Assembly: GCA_004102645.1 (NCBI GenBank) | Contig: CP034928.1 | Location: forward strand, 496,001-560,000 | Direction: 5' to 3' | Length of the DNA stretch: 64,000 nt | Origin: Candidatus Bipolaricaulis sibiricus | GTDB taxonomy: Bacteria > Bipolaricaulota > Bipolaricaulia > Bipolaricaulales > Bipolaricaulaceae | Shown here: positions 40,904 through 49,454 of the stretch, piece after piece | Layout of the letters: each line of letters begins with the position of its first letter | Numbering within the stretch: position 1 is the first letter of the stretch | Translations under genes and position numbers: made by a program | The notes under the pieces: model-generated | Database searches by the model: none | Seen by the model: the letters and a program-made list of their open reading frames with translations, nothing else | Told to the model about the DNA's origin: nothing

Positions 40904-41824
40904 ATGAGGTGGTCTGAGATGAGAACGCGTCTCCTGGGTGCCCTTCTGGTAGCCCTGGTATGGGGTACCACGTCCTGGTCGCAGCCCCTGGCCGTTTCGG
41001 GCTCGTTGGGGATCGAGGTGACGTTTACGCCGATCCCCCCGGCTGACATCACGTCGGCGATCACCCTTGGCCTCACGTTCGGACGGGCTGAGATCGTCAG
41101 TCGGACCGAGCTTTCCCTTGCCGGACTTCTGGCGCAGTACCTCACGGTGGGGGTCAGCCTCGACGGGGTGGCGTTGCGCAGTGGGCTGCGGTTCGACCCC
41201 TGCTTCTCCCGGTACTGGTTCGAGGTGCGCGGGGGATGCTGCCCACTCGAGCTGGGCGGTCTGTTCCTCGTCGAGAACTTGGCCCTAGCCTGCCAAACGC
41301 CGAACTACACGGTGGGGATCGTCCTTGACCTCGGCGTGGCGTGGCGGCCGGGGTTCTTTGCCCGCTCGGTCACGGGTTTTGGCGTCACCGACGTCTATGG
41401 CCTGATCGACCTCGAACCCGGGACCTGGCTCACCGCCGTTCCCGGGGTGTGGTTCGAGGAGACCCTCCTCAACCTCGGCTTTGCCGGGGCGTGCTTCCGG
41501 ACGGACGGCCTCGTCCTGTTTGTCCCGTACGGACTGGCGTGGTTCGAGCTCGGCGGGTCCTACCTCTACCCCGACCCCGAGGCCGAGCTCGGGGTACGTA
41601 TTCGAATCTTGGGAACGTTCGCCTTGGACTGGGCGAAGCTCTTCTTCGGGGTGCGTGTGCCCCCGGTGGCGGTTCGGTTGGTCACCACGTTCGACCTAGG
41701 GGGATTCCTGGCTCAAGACGTGGCGGTTGAGGTGTCGTTCTCCTGGGTTCGGATCTACTCGCGCACCCGGTTCGACTTCGGGGGCCTGATCCAGGCGATC
41801 GTTGGGATCGAGCTGAAGTTCTGA
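40904..41824 (+). CDS. Secreted beta-strand-rich protein, possible outer-membrane barrel
   Basis: A 306-residue exported protein. The signal sequence (about 1-27: hydrophobic LLGALLVALVWG, then TTSWSQP) is followed by many amphipathic strands. The pattern LGLTFGRAEIVSRTELSLAG near the N-terminus recurs near the C-terminus as VEVSFSWVRIYSRTRFDFGG, indicating an internal repeat or cyclic strand plan. The protein ends IVGIELKF; a terminal Phe is characteristic of outer-membrane barrels recognised by BamA. Four Cys (two in GGCCP) are present. No named family. It is unlinked to other envelope genes. ATG 40904 is supported by the adjacent TATCCT. Confidence 0.6.
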   Translation: MRWSEMRTRLLGALLVALVWGTTSWSQPLAVSGSLGIEVTFTPIPPADITSAITLGLTFGRAEIVSRTELSLAGLLAQYLTVGVSLDGVALRSGLRFDPCFSRYWFEVRGGCCPLELGGLFLVENLALACQTPNYTVGIVLDLGVAWRPGFFARSVTGFGVTDVYGLIDLEPGTWLTAVPGVWFEETLLNLGFAGACFRTDGLVLFVPYGLAWFELGGSYLYPDPEAELGVRIRILGTFALDWAKLFFGVRVPPVAVRLVTTFDLGGFLAQDVAVEVSFSWVRIYSRTRFDFGGLIQAIVGIELKF

Positions 41825-41904
41825 CCTCGGCCGGGACAGAGGGCCACGCTGCGGGACGAGGTTGTCGAACCGCCGGGGGGGGCTATCATCGGGCACGGGT
41901 CACG

Positions 41905-42924
41905 ATGAGCCCGTTCCAGGTTGCCCCGGGTTTCACGCTGCCGTCCGCTGCAGGCGGGGAGGTTGCACTTCGCGACCTGCGCGGCCGGTACGCTGTGCTG
42001 TACTTCTACCCTCGGGCTGGCACGCCGGGCTGTACCCAGGAGGCCGGGGAGTTCCACCGGCGCGGACCCCAGTTTGCCGAGCTGGAAGCGCGCGTCGTGG
42101 GGATCTCCCCTGATCCTCTTTCGGCGCTGCGGCGGTTCGCCGGTCAGCACGGGCTTTCTCAGACCCTCCTCTCCGATTCCGACCGAACCGTTGCCCGGGC
42201 CTACGGGGCGATCACTCCCCAGGGACGGATCCAACGTTCGACGTTCCTGATTGACCGTGCAGGGGTGGTCCGCTGGCAGTGGCCCCGAGTGAAGGTTGCG
42301 GGACACGCCGACGACGTCCTTGCCACGCTGCGGGCGCTCCATGCTGCGGACAACGGCCTGAACCCGCTCATCCTGGCCCGGCGGGCGTACCGAGCCTTGT
42401 CTGAGCAACCGGTTTCGAAGCCCGCGCTGGAACGACTCGTCGAAGCTGCACACCTCGCTCCGTCGTGTTTCAACAACCAGCCGTGGCGGTTTGTGGTTGC
42501 CCAGGGTGAGGTTCTGGAGCGGGTGAAGGCGGCCCTTCCCGGAGGGAACTACTGGGCGAAGCGTGCTCCTGCGATCCTTGCCTTGTGCTCGCACCGTGAT
42601 CTCGACTGCAAGCTCTCGGATGGGCGGGACTACTTCTTGTTTGGCTGTGGGATGGCCACAGGGATGCTCATGATCCAAGCGACCCAGATGGGGTTGGTTG
42701 CCCACCCCATCGCGGGCTACGACCCGCTGGCGGTCAAGGTGGCGCTGGGGATTCCTGCGGACTACACCCTCATCACGTTGATCGTGGTCGGCAAGCCCGG
42801 TGACGTGGGCACCCTGAGCGACAAGCACCGTGAGATCGAGCTCGGGCCACGGGACCGCAAGCCCTTGCCGACGGTCCTGGGGTGGGATAGGTTCGGGGAC
42901 TCGGAACACACGGAGGGTACATGA
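41905..42924 (+). CDS. Peroxiredoxin (Bcp-type) fused to a nitroreductase domain
   Basis: A 339-residue two-domain protein. Residues 1-145 are an AhpC/TSA peroxiredoxin: YFYPRAGTPGCTQEAGEF with peroxidatic Cys43, then GISPDPLSALRRFAGQHGL and STFLIDRAGVVRW. The second Cys five residues after the first, typical of many Bcp proteins, is absent. Residues about 153-320 are a nitroreductase-fold flavoprotein: ARRAYRALSEQPVSKPALERLVEA, APSCFNNQPWRFVVA and GMATGMLMIQATQMGL. The fusion suggests that the flavin (FMN) domain delivers electrons to the peroxidase, which is inference. A separate nitroreductase overlaps its stop (ATGA). Confidence 0.9.
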   Translation: MSPFQVAPGFTLPSAAGGEVALRDLRGRYAVLYFYPRAGTPGCTQEAGEFHRRGPQFAELEARVVGISPDPLSALRRFAGQHGLSQTLLSDSDRTVARAYGAITPQGRIQRSTFLIDRAGVVRWQWPRVKVAGHADDVLATLRALHAADNGLNPLILARRAYRALSEQPVSKPALERLVEAAHLAPSCFNNQPWRFVVAQGEVLERVKAALPGGNYWAKRAPAILALCSHRDLDCKLSDGRDYFLFGCGMATGMLMIQATQMGLVAHPIAGYDPLAVKVALGIPADYTLITLIVVGKPGDVGTLSDKHREIELGPRDRKPLPTVLGWDRFGDSEHTEGT

Positions 42925-43472
42925 CGACGAACGAGACATTGAACGTGATCCGCGGGCGGAGGAGCGTGCTCCGGTTCGAGTCCAAGCCTGTGACCGATGA
43001 CGAGCTGGAGGCGATCCTCGAGGCCGGGCGGTGGGCACCATCGTTTGCCAACTCCCAGCCGTGGACGTTTGTGGTCGTACGCGAGGCGAAGGCAAGGGAG
43101 GCGTTGGGCCAGCTCGTCCATCGGATCGCGTTTGCCCACCGGGGTCAGTACGCGATGACGGGCAAGGGAACCGGCGACGCGCCGATCGTGATTGCTGTGG
43201 TCCTCGACCCTGTCAAGGACCCCCAGCACTGGGTTGAGGCCGGGGCCGTGGCCACGCAGAACATGGCTCTCATGGCCCACAGCCTGGGCCTGGGGTCGTA
43301 CTGGGCAGGTCTCGGGGGCAAGTCCGAGGCGGAGGCACGGCGGATTCTCGGGATTCCGAGGGGACTGCGGGTCGCCTCGATTCTCCCCATCGGTCGGCCT
43401 GCCTACACGCCGAAGGAAGGCGAGCGGACGCCGCTCGCAGAGATCGTCCGTCACGACCGGTTCGCCGGCTAG
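42921..43472 (+). CDS. Nitroreductase-family flavoprotein
   Basis: A 183-residue FMN-dependent oxidoreductase. The pattern IRGRRSVLRFESKPVTDDEL, then WAPSFANSQPWTFVVV (FMN contact), AGAVATQNMALMAHSLGLGSYW and ILPIGRPAYTPK is canonical. It is paralogous to the C-terminal half of the preceding gene. ATG 42921 overlaps its stop, so the two proteins are coexpressed and may form a mixed dimer. The physiological acceptor is unknown. Confidence 0.93.
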   Translation: MTTNETLNVIRGRRSVLRFESKPVTDDELEAILEAGRWAPSFANSQPWTFVVVREAKAREALGQLVHRIAFAHRGQYAMTGKGTGDAPIVIAVVLDPVKDPQHWVEAGAVATQNMALMAHSLGLGSYWAGLGGKSEAEARRILGIPRGLRVASILPIGRPAYTPKEGERTPLAEIVRHDRFAG

Positions 43473-43523
43473 TCCAGGGGCGAAGACAAAGGCGAACGAC
43501 GGGCTGCAGCTCGGCTACGCCGG

Positions 43524-44015
43524 TTAGGGCTGGCCTAAGTCGAAGATCTGCGTCTCGAGGGTGGACAGGTCGACCACGGCACAGGTGGCGCGGCCCGTGA
43601 TCCACCCGCAGCACTCCCCGGGGTTGACGACGCGGGGAAAGCCTCCCCGGACATCCACACGGTGGGTGTGACCGTACACCACCAGGTCATAGCGCCCGGA
43701 ATCGATCAGAGCGTCCAGCGTGCGGGGTTCGTGCATGAGCACGACTCGCCGGCCGGCGAGTCCCAGCTCGTGGGGTCCGGCGTGGAGTTCCCCACAGCCG
43801 CGGAACCGCTCTTGGAGGTGGCGCACGTCTCCATCGTTGTTCCCGAAGACGCCGATCAGCGAGAGCCCTGTCTCCACAAACGGCACCGCGGTGAACGGGG
43901 AGATGAAGTCCCCTGCATGCAGGACCAGCGCCGCGCCCTCCTTCCGGCACACCTCGAGCGCACGGCGGAGGCGGTCGAGGTGGTCGTGGGTGTCAGATAC
44001 GACCCCGATGCGCAC
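43524..44015 (-). CDS. YfcE/MJ0936-type metallophosphoesterase
   Basis: A 163-residue calcineurin-like phosphodiesterase. Metal ligands are visible in GVVSDTHDHLDRL (DxH), LHAGDFIS (GD), VFGNNDGD (GNxD), VLMHEP and VYGHTHRVDVRGG (GHTH). VVNPGECCGW near the end is the standard NPGS region with small changes. Members cleave cyclic or diester phosphates; the substrate is unknown. GTG 44015 directly abuts the stop of the threonine-synthase-like gene, so it belongs to the rsmD-surE-thrC-like minus-strand run. Confidence 0.92.
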   Translation of the reverse strand: MRIGVVSDTHDHLDRLRRALEVCRKEGAALVLHAGDFISPFTAVPFVETGLSLIGVFGNNDGDVRHLQERFRGCGELHAGPHELGLAGRRVVLMHEPRTLDALIDSGRYDLVVYGHTHRVDVRGGFPRVVNPGECCGWITGRATCAVVDLSTLETQIFDLGQP

Positions 44016-45140
44016 CTAGCCTCCGGCCTTGAGCCCGGACGCGGTGAGGACCACGCCCACCTGCTGTCCCGGCCGGATCGTCCCCTGATCGAGGAGCGCC
44101 GGGAGAGCGGCCACAGCAAGGGCCGCTGTCGGTTCCACGTGGATCCCCTCCTCCCTGGCCAGTCGACGCTGGGCGGCGTGGATGGCGTCCTCTTCGACCG
44201 CCACCCCGTTGCCACCCGCTGCGCGCAGTAGGGCCACGACCTGCTGTCCGCGAGCGGGTGTGGGAATGCGCGTGCCCTCAGCGACCGTCATCCCTGGATA
44301 GGGCTCGTGGGGCACGTTGTCCCCGCGGTGCAGGGCGCGGACGAGGGGGGCACACGCGGCTGGCTGAGCGATGTGGACCTGAGGGACTCGGTCGATCCAC
44401 CCAAGGCGGAGAGCCGCAGCGAAGCCCTGATGGATGCCGAGGAACAGCCCGCCGCCTCCCGCCGGCACGACGACGTGATCGGGCACCGCACGTCCCCGAT
44501 CTTCGATCCACTCGTAGGCCACGGTGGTCAAGCCGGCCACGAAGTACGGTGAGGTGTTGTGGGAAGCGTAGAACAGCGTAGGGTCGGTCCGGCAAGCCTC
44601 CTCCACCGCCCGTGTGGCCCGTTCCCGTGGCCCGGACACCCGCACCAGCTCGGCTCCGAGGGCTGCGATCTGCGCCAGTTTGGGGCCGGAGGCATGCGCG
44701 GGCGCGAACAGGACTGCGCGCAGCCCGGCCCGCGCGGCGTAGGCGGCGAGGGCCGCACCGGCGTTGCCCGACGAGTCATCCGCCACAGCCGCCGCCCCCG
44801 CCGACCGCAGCACGGCCACGAGCACTGCCGCCCCGCGGTCCTTGAACGAGCCGGTCGGGTTCGCCCCCTCCAGCTTAAACGCCACGTCGATCCCGAGGCG
44901 GGGACCGATCCGTAGCGAGGGGACGAGGGGGGTTCCCCCCTCGCCCAGCGTCAGAGGGTCGGCGGGGGGAAGCAGCGGGGCGTACCGCCACACTCCCCGC
45001 CCTCCTACCCCGGCTGCAGACAGCGACGGGTCAAGGTCAGGGCAGAAGTCGAGGGGAACCGCGCACCGCGGACAGGCCCCCGGCGTCGGGGTCGGTGGGA
45101 CCGAGGACCGGCACATCGGGCACCGTAGCTGGCCGGTCAC
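44016..45140 (-). CDS. Threonine-synthase-like PLP enzyme with zinc ribbon
   Basis: A 374-residue type II PLP enzyme. The N-terminal zinc-ribbon-like CPMC...CPRC pair (about 7-26) resembles that in ThrC variants of archaea and deep bacteria. LGEGGTPLVPS and the PLP-lysine motif ANPTGSFKDRGA mark the threonine synthase/serine dehydratase group. SSGNAGAALAAYAARAG and PAGGGGLFLGIHQG bind the phosphate. Threonine synthase (O-phosphohomoserine to threonine) is most likely. Start GTG 45140 lies 14 nt after the surE stop. Confidence 0.88.
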   Translation of the reverse strand: MTGQLRCPMCRSSVPPTPTPGACPRCAVPLDFCPDLDPSLSAAGVGGRGVWRYAPLLPPADPLTLGEGGTPLVPSLRIGPRLGIDVAFKLEGANPTGSFKDRGAAVLVAVLRSAGAAAVADDSSGNAGAALAAYAARAGLRAVLFAPAHASGPKLAQIAALGAELVRVSGPRERATRAVEEACRTDPTLFYASHNTSPYFVAGLTTVAYEWIEDRGRAVPDHVVVPAGGGGLFLGIHQGFAAALRLGWIDRVPQVHIAQPAACAPLVRALHRGDNVPHEPYPGMTVAEGTRIPTPARGQQVVALLRAAGGNGVAVEEDAIHAAQRRLAREEGIHVEPTAALAVAALPALLDQGTIRPGQQVGVVLTASGLKAGG

Positions 45141-45154
45141 CGTGAGCGCTCCGA

Positions 45155-45946
45155 TCAGGCGAGGGCCTTCCCCTCCCACCGCCGCAGGGAGTTGAGCACG
45201 GGGTAGGCGGTGAGGTCCAGATGGAGGGGGGTGATCGACACGTACCCGGACAGGACGGCCCATACGTCGGTGTCCTCCTCTCCAGGCGGTGGCGAGGACA
45301 GCATCTCGCCTGACAGCCAATAGTAGGAGCGGCCGCGGGGGTCCTCGCCCCGAACGAGGTCATCGGACCAGATCTTTCCCCCGAGTCGCGTGACCCGGAC
45401 CCCTTTGGGCACACCCCGAGGGACATTGACATTGAGGAGAATCCGGCTCAAGGCACCCCGCTCGGCCAGAGCCAGCCGCGCCACCCGCGCCGTGAGGGTG
45501 GCTGCCGTCTCGTAGTCGGGGTTACCCTCCCGCCCTTCGTCGGGGCCGAGGTCGAGGGACACTGCAATCGCGGGGATCCCCGCCGACGCGCCCTCCATCG
45601 CCGCGGCCACGGTCCCGGAGTAGGTCACGTCGTGGCCGATGTTCGCACCCATGTTGATCCCGGCCACAACCAGGTCCGGCCGCCGTGGAGCGAGCCCAAG
45701 AAGCGCGAGGAGCACGCAGTCCGAAGGGGCTCCATTCGTCACGTGAACCTCTTCCCCGTCGGGCAGCCGAGCACTCGAGAACCGCAGCGGCTTGTGGAAG
45801 ACCCGGGTCCGCGATGCTGCAGACCAATTCCGGTCTGGAGCGAGCACCCACGGCTCTCCGACCGCTGCCAGCCCCTTGCGTAGGGCGAGCAGACCAGGAG
45901 AGAGGTACCCGTCGTCGTTGGTGACCAAGATGAACGGCTTCTCCAT
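45155..45946 (-). CDS. surE: 5'/3'-nucleotidase SurE
   Basis: A 263-residue metal-dependent nucleotidase and survival protein. FILVTNDDGYLSPGLLALRKGL carries the metal-binding NDD, VLAPDRNWSAASR gives the active-site Ser/Asn, and NGAPSDCVLLAL plus DLVVAGINMGANIGHDVTYSGTV follow. The C-terminal SGYVSITPLHLDLTAYP is typical. ATG 45946 is 5 nt after GGAGGC; ATG 45949 is the alternative. It sits between rsmD and the threonine-synthase-like gene. Confidence 0.95.
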   Translation of the reverse strand: MEKPFILVTNDDGYLSPGLLALRKGLAAVGEPWVLAPDRNWSAASRTRVFHKPLRFSSARLPDGEEVHVTNGAPSDCVLLALLGLAPRRPDLVVAGINMGANIGHDVTYSGTVAAAMEGASAGIPAIAVSLDLGPDEGREGNPDYETAATLTARVARLALAERGALSRILLNVNVPRGVPKGVRVTRLGGKIWSDDLVRGEDPRGRSYYWLSGEMLSSPPPGEEDTDVWAVLSGYVSITPLHLDLTAYPVLNSLRRWEGKALA

Positions 45947-45969
45947 CATCGCCTCCGCTTGTAGCCAGT

Positions 45970-46539
45970 CTAGCTCCCCGAGTCCTCGGGGACAAACCGA
46001 TACAGGGAGAGCACGGTCTCCCCGTACGTTCGCCGCTGCTCCAGAACGAGCGGGCCATACCGGTCGGCGATCAGCTCCTTGTGGAACGTCTCCGCCACCA
46101 CCACTGCCCCCGCGTTGAGGGGCCGGAGCTCGGCCAGGGCCTCCACCGTGCGTGGGGCGAGCCCCGTGCCGTACGGAGCGCCGATGAACACGAGGTCGAA
46201 CGCCCTTCCCCGACGAACGAGTGCCCGCAGGGCGGTGAAGACGTCTCCTTCGATGACTTCGGAGCGGGATGCGCACCCGAGGCGCCCGATGTTCTCCCGG
46301 ATCACGCGCCCGGCGCTGGAGGAGCCTTCCACGAACACAGCGTGGGCCGCACCGCGCGAAAGGGCTTCCAGACCGACGGCCCCTGTCCCGGCGAACAGGT
46401 CGAGGAACTGAGCCCCCGGTACCAGCTCCCGCACCGTGTCGAACAATGCCAGCCGTACCCGATCCCGCAGGGGGCGGATCCCTGCCCCGCGGGGACCGGT
46501 CAACCTGTGCCCTCGGTACTCGCCTGCCCCGATCCTCAC
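45970..46539 (-). CDS. rsmD: 16S rRNA (guanine-966-N2)-methyltransferase-like RsmD
   Basis: A 189-residue SAM-dependent methyltransferase. RIGAGEYRGHRL, RPLRDRVRLALFDTV and QFLDLFAGTGAVGLEALSRGA (SAM motif I) match RsmD well. The catalytic motif IV, (D/N)PP(F/Y) in the family, reads IGAPYGTG here, so the conserved Asp is replaced by Gly. Activity on G966 may therefore be altered. GTG start preceded by GGAGGAGGG. It diverges from the FAD dehydrogenase gene. Confidence 0.88.
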   Translation of the reverse strand: MRIGAGEYRGHRLTGPRGAGIRPLRDRVRLALFDTVRELVPGAQFLDLFAGTGAVGLEALSRGAAHAVFVEGSSSAGRVIRENIGRLGCASRSEVIEGDVFTALRALVRRGRAFDLVFIGAPYGTGLAPRTVEALAELRPLNAGAVVVAETFHKELIADRYGPLVLEQRRTYGETVLSLYRFVPEDSGS

Positions 46540-46623
46540 CTTGCACCCTCCTCCCCACGCGCTAGGATGCGGTGGGTTCCCAAAGGATAACCGAACGGTT
46601 CACGGGCCCAAAAGGAGCGATCT

Positions 46624-47955
46624 GTGCGGTGCGACGTAGCGGTGGTGGGAGCGGGGCCAGCGGGGTTGTTCGCAGCTCTTGAGCTGGCCGGGTCGGGCCT
46701 GTCCGCGGTGCTCGTCGACAAGGGTCTTGCCCCCCGTGAGCGAACGAGCAACACCTGCGGGGTCGGCGGTGCGGGAGCGTACTCCGACGGCAAGCTCAAC
46801 CTGACCTCCCGGATCGGGGGCGACCCCGAGGCGATTGGGTGCTCGGTGGGGGAGCTGGACGAGCTGATCGCCCACGTGGACGAGGTGTTCACCCGTTACG
46901 GCGCGCCTGCGCAGTACTCCGGCGAGGACCCGCAGGCGCTTGCCGAGCTCAAGAAGGCTGCCGCACAGGCCGGGGTCGAGTTCATCGCCGGCCGCCAGCG
47001 CCACATCGGCACGGGACGCATCCGCGAGGTCATCGACGCGATGTACCGCGACCTCGTGAACCGCGGCGTAACGTTCGAGCTCGGGGCGGCAGCGGACACG
47101 GTTCACTACGCGGGGGGCACGTTCAGGGTGGGGGTGGGCGGCAAGACGATCGAGGCGCGATCTGTGCTCATGGCGCCGGGCCGAGTGGGCGCGTACTGGC
47201 TGCGGGAAGTGGCCCGATCGCTCGGGGTTGGGCCGTCGTTCGGTCCCCTCGACGTCGGGGTACGGGCCGAGTTCCCAGCGGAGCTGTACGACCCCATCGA
47301 GCGCGTGATGTACGACGCGAAGCTTCGGGTCCGAACCCCGACCTACGACGACATGGTTCGCACGTTCTGCACCAACCCGCGGGGGTTCGTCGTGCAGGAG
47401 GATCACGGGGAGTTCGTGCTCGTGAACGGCCATGCCGAGAACGACCGCAAGTCAGGCAACACCAACTTTGCCCTGCTCGTCCACATCGAGCTCACCGATC
47501 CGGTCGAGGACACTACAGAATACGGACGGGCGATCGCCAAGCTGGCGACAACGATCGGCGGCGGGAAGCCAATCGTCCAGCGCTTGAAGGACCTCGCTCA
47601 GGGAAGGCGGTCAACGCTAGATCGCATCCGTCGCGCTTCCGTTCGACCAACCCTCGGGTCGTTCACCCCGGGCGACGTGTCGATGGCCCTTCCCCACCGC
47701 GTGGTGGTCGACCTCGTGGAAGCAGTGGATGTTCTGAACCGACTTATCCCCGGTCTGTCGTCGGAGGGAACGCTTCTCTGCGCCCCGGAGATCAAGTTTT
47801 ACGACACGAGGTACGCGGTGGGGGCGGGCATGGAGACAGCGCTTCCCGGGTTCTACGTTGCGGGCGATGCGTCGGGGCACTCGCGGGGGATCGTGTTTGC
47901 CGCCGTGACCGGGGTCCTCGCCGCCCGTCGGATCCGGGAGAAGGCGTCCCGATGA
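46624..47955 (+). CDS. FAD-dependent dehydrogenase (COG2509-like)
   Basis: A 443-residue flavoprotein. The N-terminal dinucleotide site is VAVVGAGPAGLFAALELA. TCGVGGAGAYSDGKLNL (about 44-60) is the diagnostic second motif of the COG2509 group of uncharacterised dehydrogenases. The C-terminal AGDASGHSRGIVFAAVTGV binds the flavin ribityl. Substrate unknown. GTG 46624 follows AAAGGAG. The pfkA ATG overlaps its TGA, so the two are coupled. Confidence 0.9.
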   Translation: MRCDVAVVGAGPAGLFAALELAGSGLSAVLVDKGLAPRERTSNTCGVGGAGAYSDGKLNLTSRIGGDPEAIGCSVGELDELIAHVDEVFTRYGAPAQYSGEDPQALAELKKAAAQAGVEFIAGRQRHIGTGRIREVIDAMYRDLVNRGVTFELGAAADTVHYAGGTFRVGVGGKTIEARSVLMAPGRVGAYWLREVARSLGVGPSFGPLDVGVRAEFPAELYDPIERVMYDAKLRVRTPTYDDMVRTFCTNPRGFVVQEDHGEFVLVNGHAENDRKSGNTNFALLVHIELTDPVEDTTEYGRAIAKLATTIGGGKPIVQRLKDLAQGRRSTLDRIRRASVRPTLGSFTPGDVSMALPHRVVVDLVEAVDVLNRLIPGLSSEGTLLCAPEIKFYDTRYAVGAGMETALPGFYVAGDASGHSRGIVFAAVTGVLAARRIREKASR

Positions 47956-48923
47956 GGCGGATCGCTGTTCTCACCAGCGGCGGCGACGCCCCGGGGATGA
48001 ACGCGGCGATCCGCGCCGTGGTACGGACCGGGATTGCCCAGGGCTGGGAGGTGCTCGGTGTCCGGCGGGGCTACGCCGGCCTGGCCGGCGGGGAGATGGC
48101 CTTGCTGGGCGCGCGGGACGTGGGCGGGATCCTCCAGCTCGGGGGGACAATCCTCGGGAGCGCGCGGTGCCCCGAGTTCCGCACCGAGTCCGGCCGGCGG
48201 CGGGCCCTACAGGCGTTGCGCGCCGCTGGGGTCGAGGCCCTGGTAGTGATCGGCGGCAACGGTTCCCAGACTGGGGCTTACGAGCTGTCCAGACTGGGGT
48301 TCCCGGTGGTGGGGGTGGCGTCGACGATCGACAACGACCTCGCGGGGTCCGACATCACGATTGGGGTAGATACCGCCCTCAACGTGGCCCTCGAAGCGAT
48401 CGACCGCCTCAAGACCACCGCCTCGTCCCACGGGAGGGCGTTCCTGGTGGAGGTCATGGGGCGCCACTGCGGCTACCTGGCCCTGATGGCGGGGATCGCC
48501 GGTGGGGCGGAGGCGGTGGTGATCCCCGAGGTCGAGACGGACCCCGAGGCTCTCGCCCACGAGCTGCACGAGGCGTACGAGCGGGGGAAGAGCCACTCCC
48601 TGGTCGTGGTCGCCGAGGGGGCGACGTACAACGCGGCGCGGCTTGCCGACTACTTCCACGCGAACGAGAAGCGGCTGGGGTTCGAGCTGCGGGTGACGAT
48701 CCTCGGCCACGTCCAGCGGGGTGGGGCCCCGGGGGCGTTCGATCGCCTGCTCGCCACGCGCCTCGGGGCCGCGGCCGTAGACGTGCTGGCCCGCGGTGAG
48801 CACGACGTGCTCGTCGGCTGGGTCCGCGGCGAGGTGGCGGCCACCCCCCTGGGGGACGTGGCGGGGACGGCGAAGGCCCTCGACGCGAGGCTCCTCGCGC
48901 TGGCCCAGGTCCTCGCCCGGTGA
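47952..48923 (+). CDS. pfkA: 6-phosphofructokinase
   Basis: A 323-residue PfkA-family enzyme. The nucleotide/PPi loop is VLTSGGDAPGMNAAIRAVV. The loop GGDGS that binds Mg reads GGNGSQTGAYELS here (Asp to Asn). The catalytic TIDND is intact within VASTIDNDLAGSD, with Ser before it where ATP-type enzymes have Gly and PPi-type enzymes have Lys. EVMGRHCGYLALMAGIAGGAE and LGHVQRGGAPGAFDR bind fructose-6-P. Phosphoryl donor (ATP or PPi) therefore cannot be assigned. The ATG overlaps the FAD dehydrogenase stop. Confidence 0.93.
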   Translation: MRRIAVLTSGGDAPGMNAAIRAVVRTGIAQGWEVLGVRRGYAGLAGGEMALLGARDVGGILQLGGTILGSARCPEFRTESGRRRALQALRAAGVEALVVIGGNGSQTGAYELSRLGFPVVGVASTIDNDLAGSDITIGVDTALNVALEAIDRLKTTASSHGRAFLVEVMGRHCGYLALMAGIAGGAEAVVIPEVETDPEALAHELHEAYERGKSHSLVVVAEGATYNAARLADYFHANEKRLGFELRVTILGHVQRGGAPGAFDRLLATRLGAAAVDVLARGEHDVLVGWVRGEVAATPLGDVAGTAKALDARLLALAQVLAR

Positions 48924-48975
48924 CGCGGGTCGGGGCAACCTAACCCGGACGGAGCCTGACGTGGAAGGAGGACCA

Positions 48976-49269
48976 ATGGAACACGCGGGGAGCTTGAGGG
49001 AAGAACCGGGACTGAAGGTCAAGATGATCCGCAGCCTGCGGACGGCCGGCGGGCACATCGAGGGGATCCGCCGGATGGTAGAAGAGGACGCGTACTGCGT
49101 GGACATCCTCAAGCAGATCGCTGCTGTCCAGGGGCTGCTCAGCCGCACCGCCCGGGCACTCGCCGAGTCCCACACCCGGCACTGCGTGAGCCACGCAATT
49201 GAGGAAGGCCACGGCGAGGAGAAGATCGAGGAGCTGTTCGAGGCCCTGAAGTACCTGCGGCACTTCTAG
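48976..49269 (+). CDS. csoR: CsoR-type copper-sensing repressor
   Basis: A 97-residue all-helical DUF156 regulator. Cys41, His66 and Cys70 reproduce the C-H-C Cu(I) site of CsoR with its 25 and 4 residue spacing (AYCVDI and ESHTRHCVS). KMIRSLRTAGGHIEGIRRMVEED is the family N-terminal helix. GGAGGACC precedes the ATG. A copper-exporting ATPase gene at 55604 has a GC-tract palindrome over its promoter and is the natural target, though not adjacent. Confidence 0.94.
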   Translation: MEHAGSLREEPGLKVKMIRSLRTAGGHIEGIRRMVEEDAYCVDILKQIAAVQGLLSRTARALAESHTRHCVSHAIEEGHGEEKIEELFEALKYLRHF

Positions 49270-49454
49270 AACCACCAAGCGGGGGTGCGGCCCGTGGCGC
49301 TCGATTGGAGGAGTGTCCCAGACAACGCCTCATAGATCGCTGTCTTCCGGTCGTGCTTGAACACGACCGCACCTTCCCGTACGGTGTTGACGCCATGGAC
49401 ACGCTTGCCAGGGGAGTGAAGCAGGGGCGATGAGGATTCGCGGGTCCGGGGAGG
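49270..49454. other. Short region with no assigned gene
   Basis: This stretch between csoR and the broken asparagine-synthetase-like gene holds no intact gene. The minus strand has a protein-like reading that ends KTAIYEALSG...TPAWWF at 49266, with no start codon or family that I recognise; it may be chance. Confidence 0.3.
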
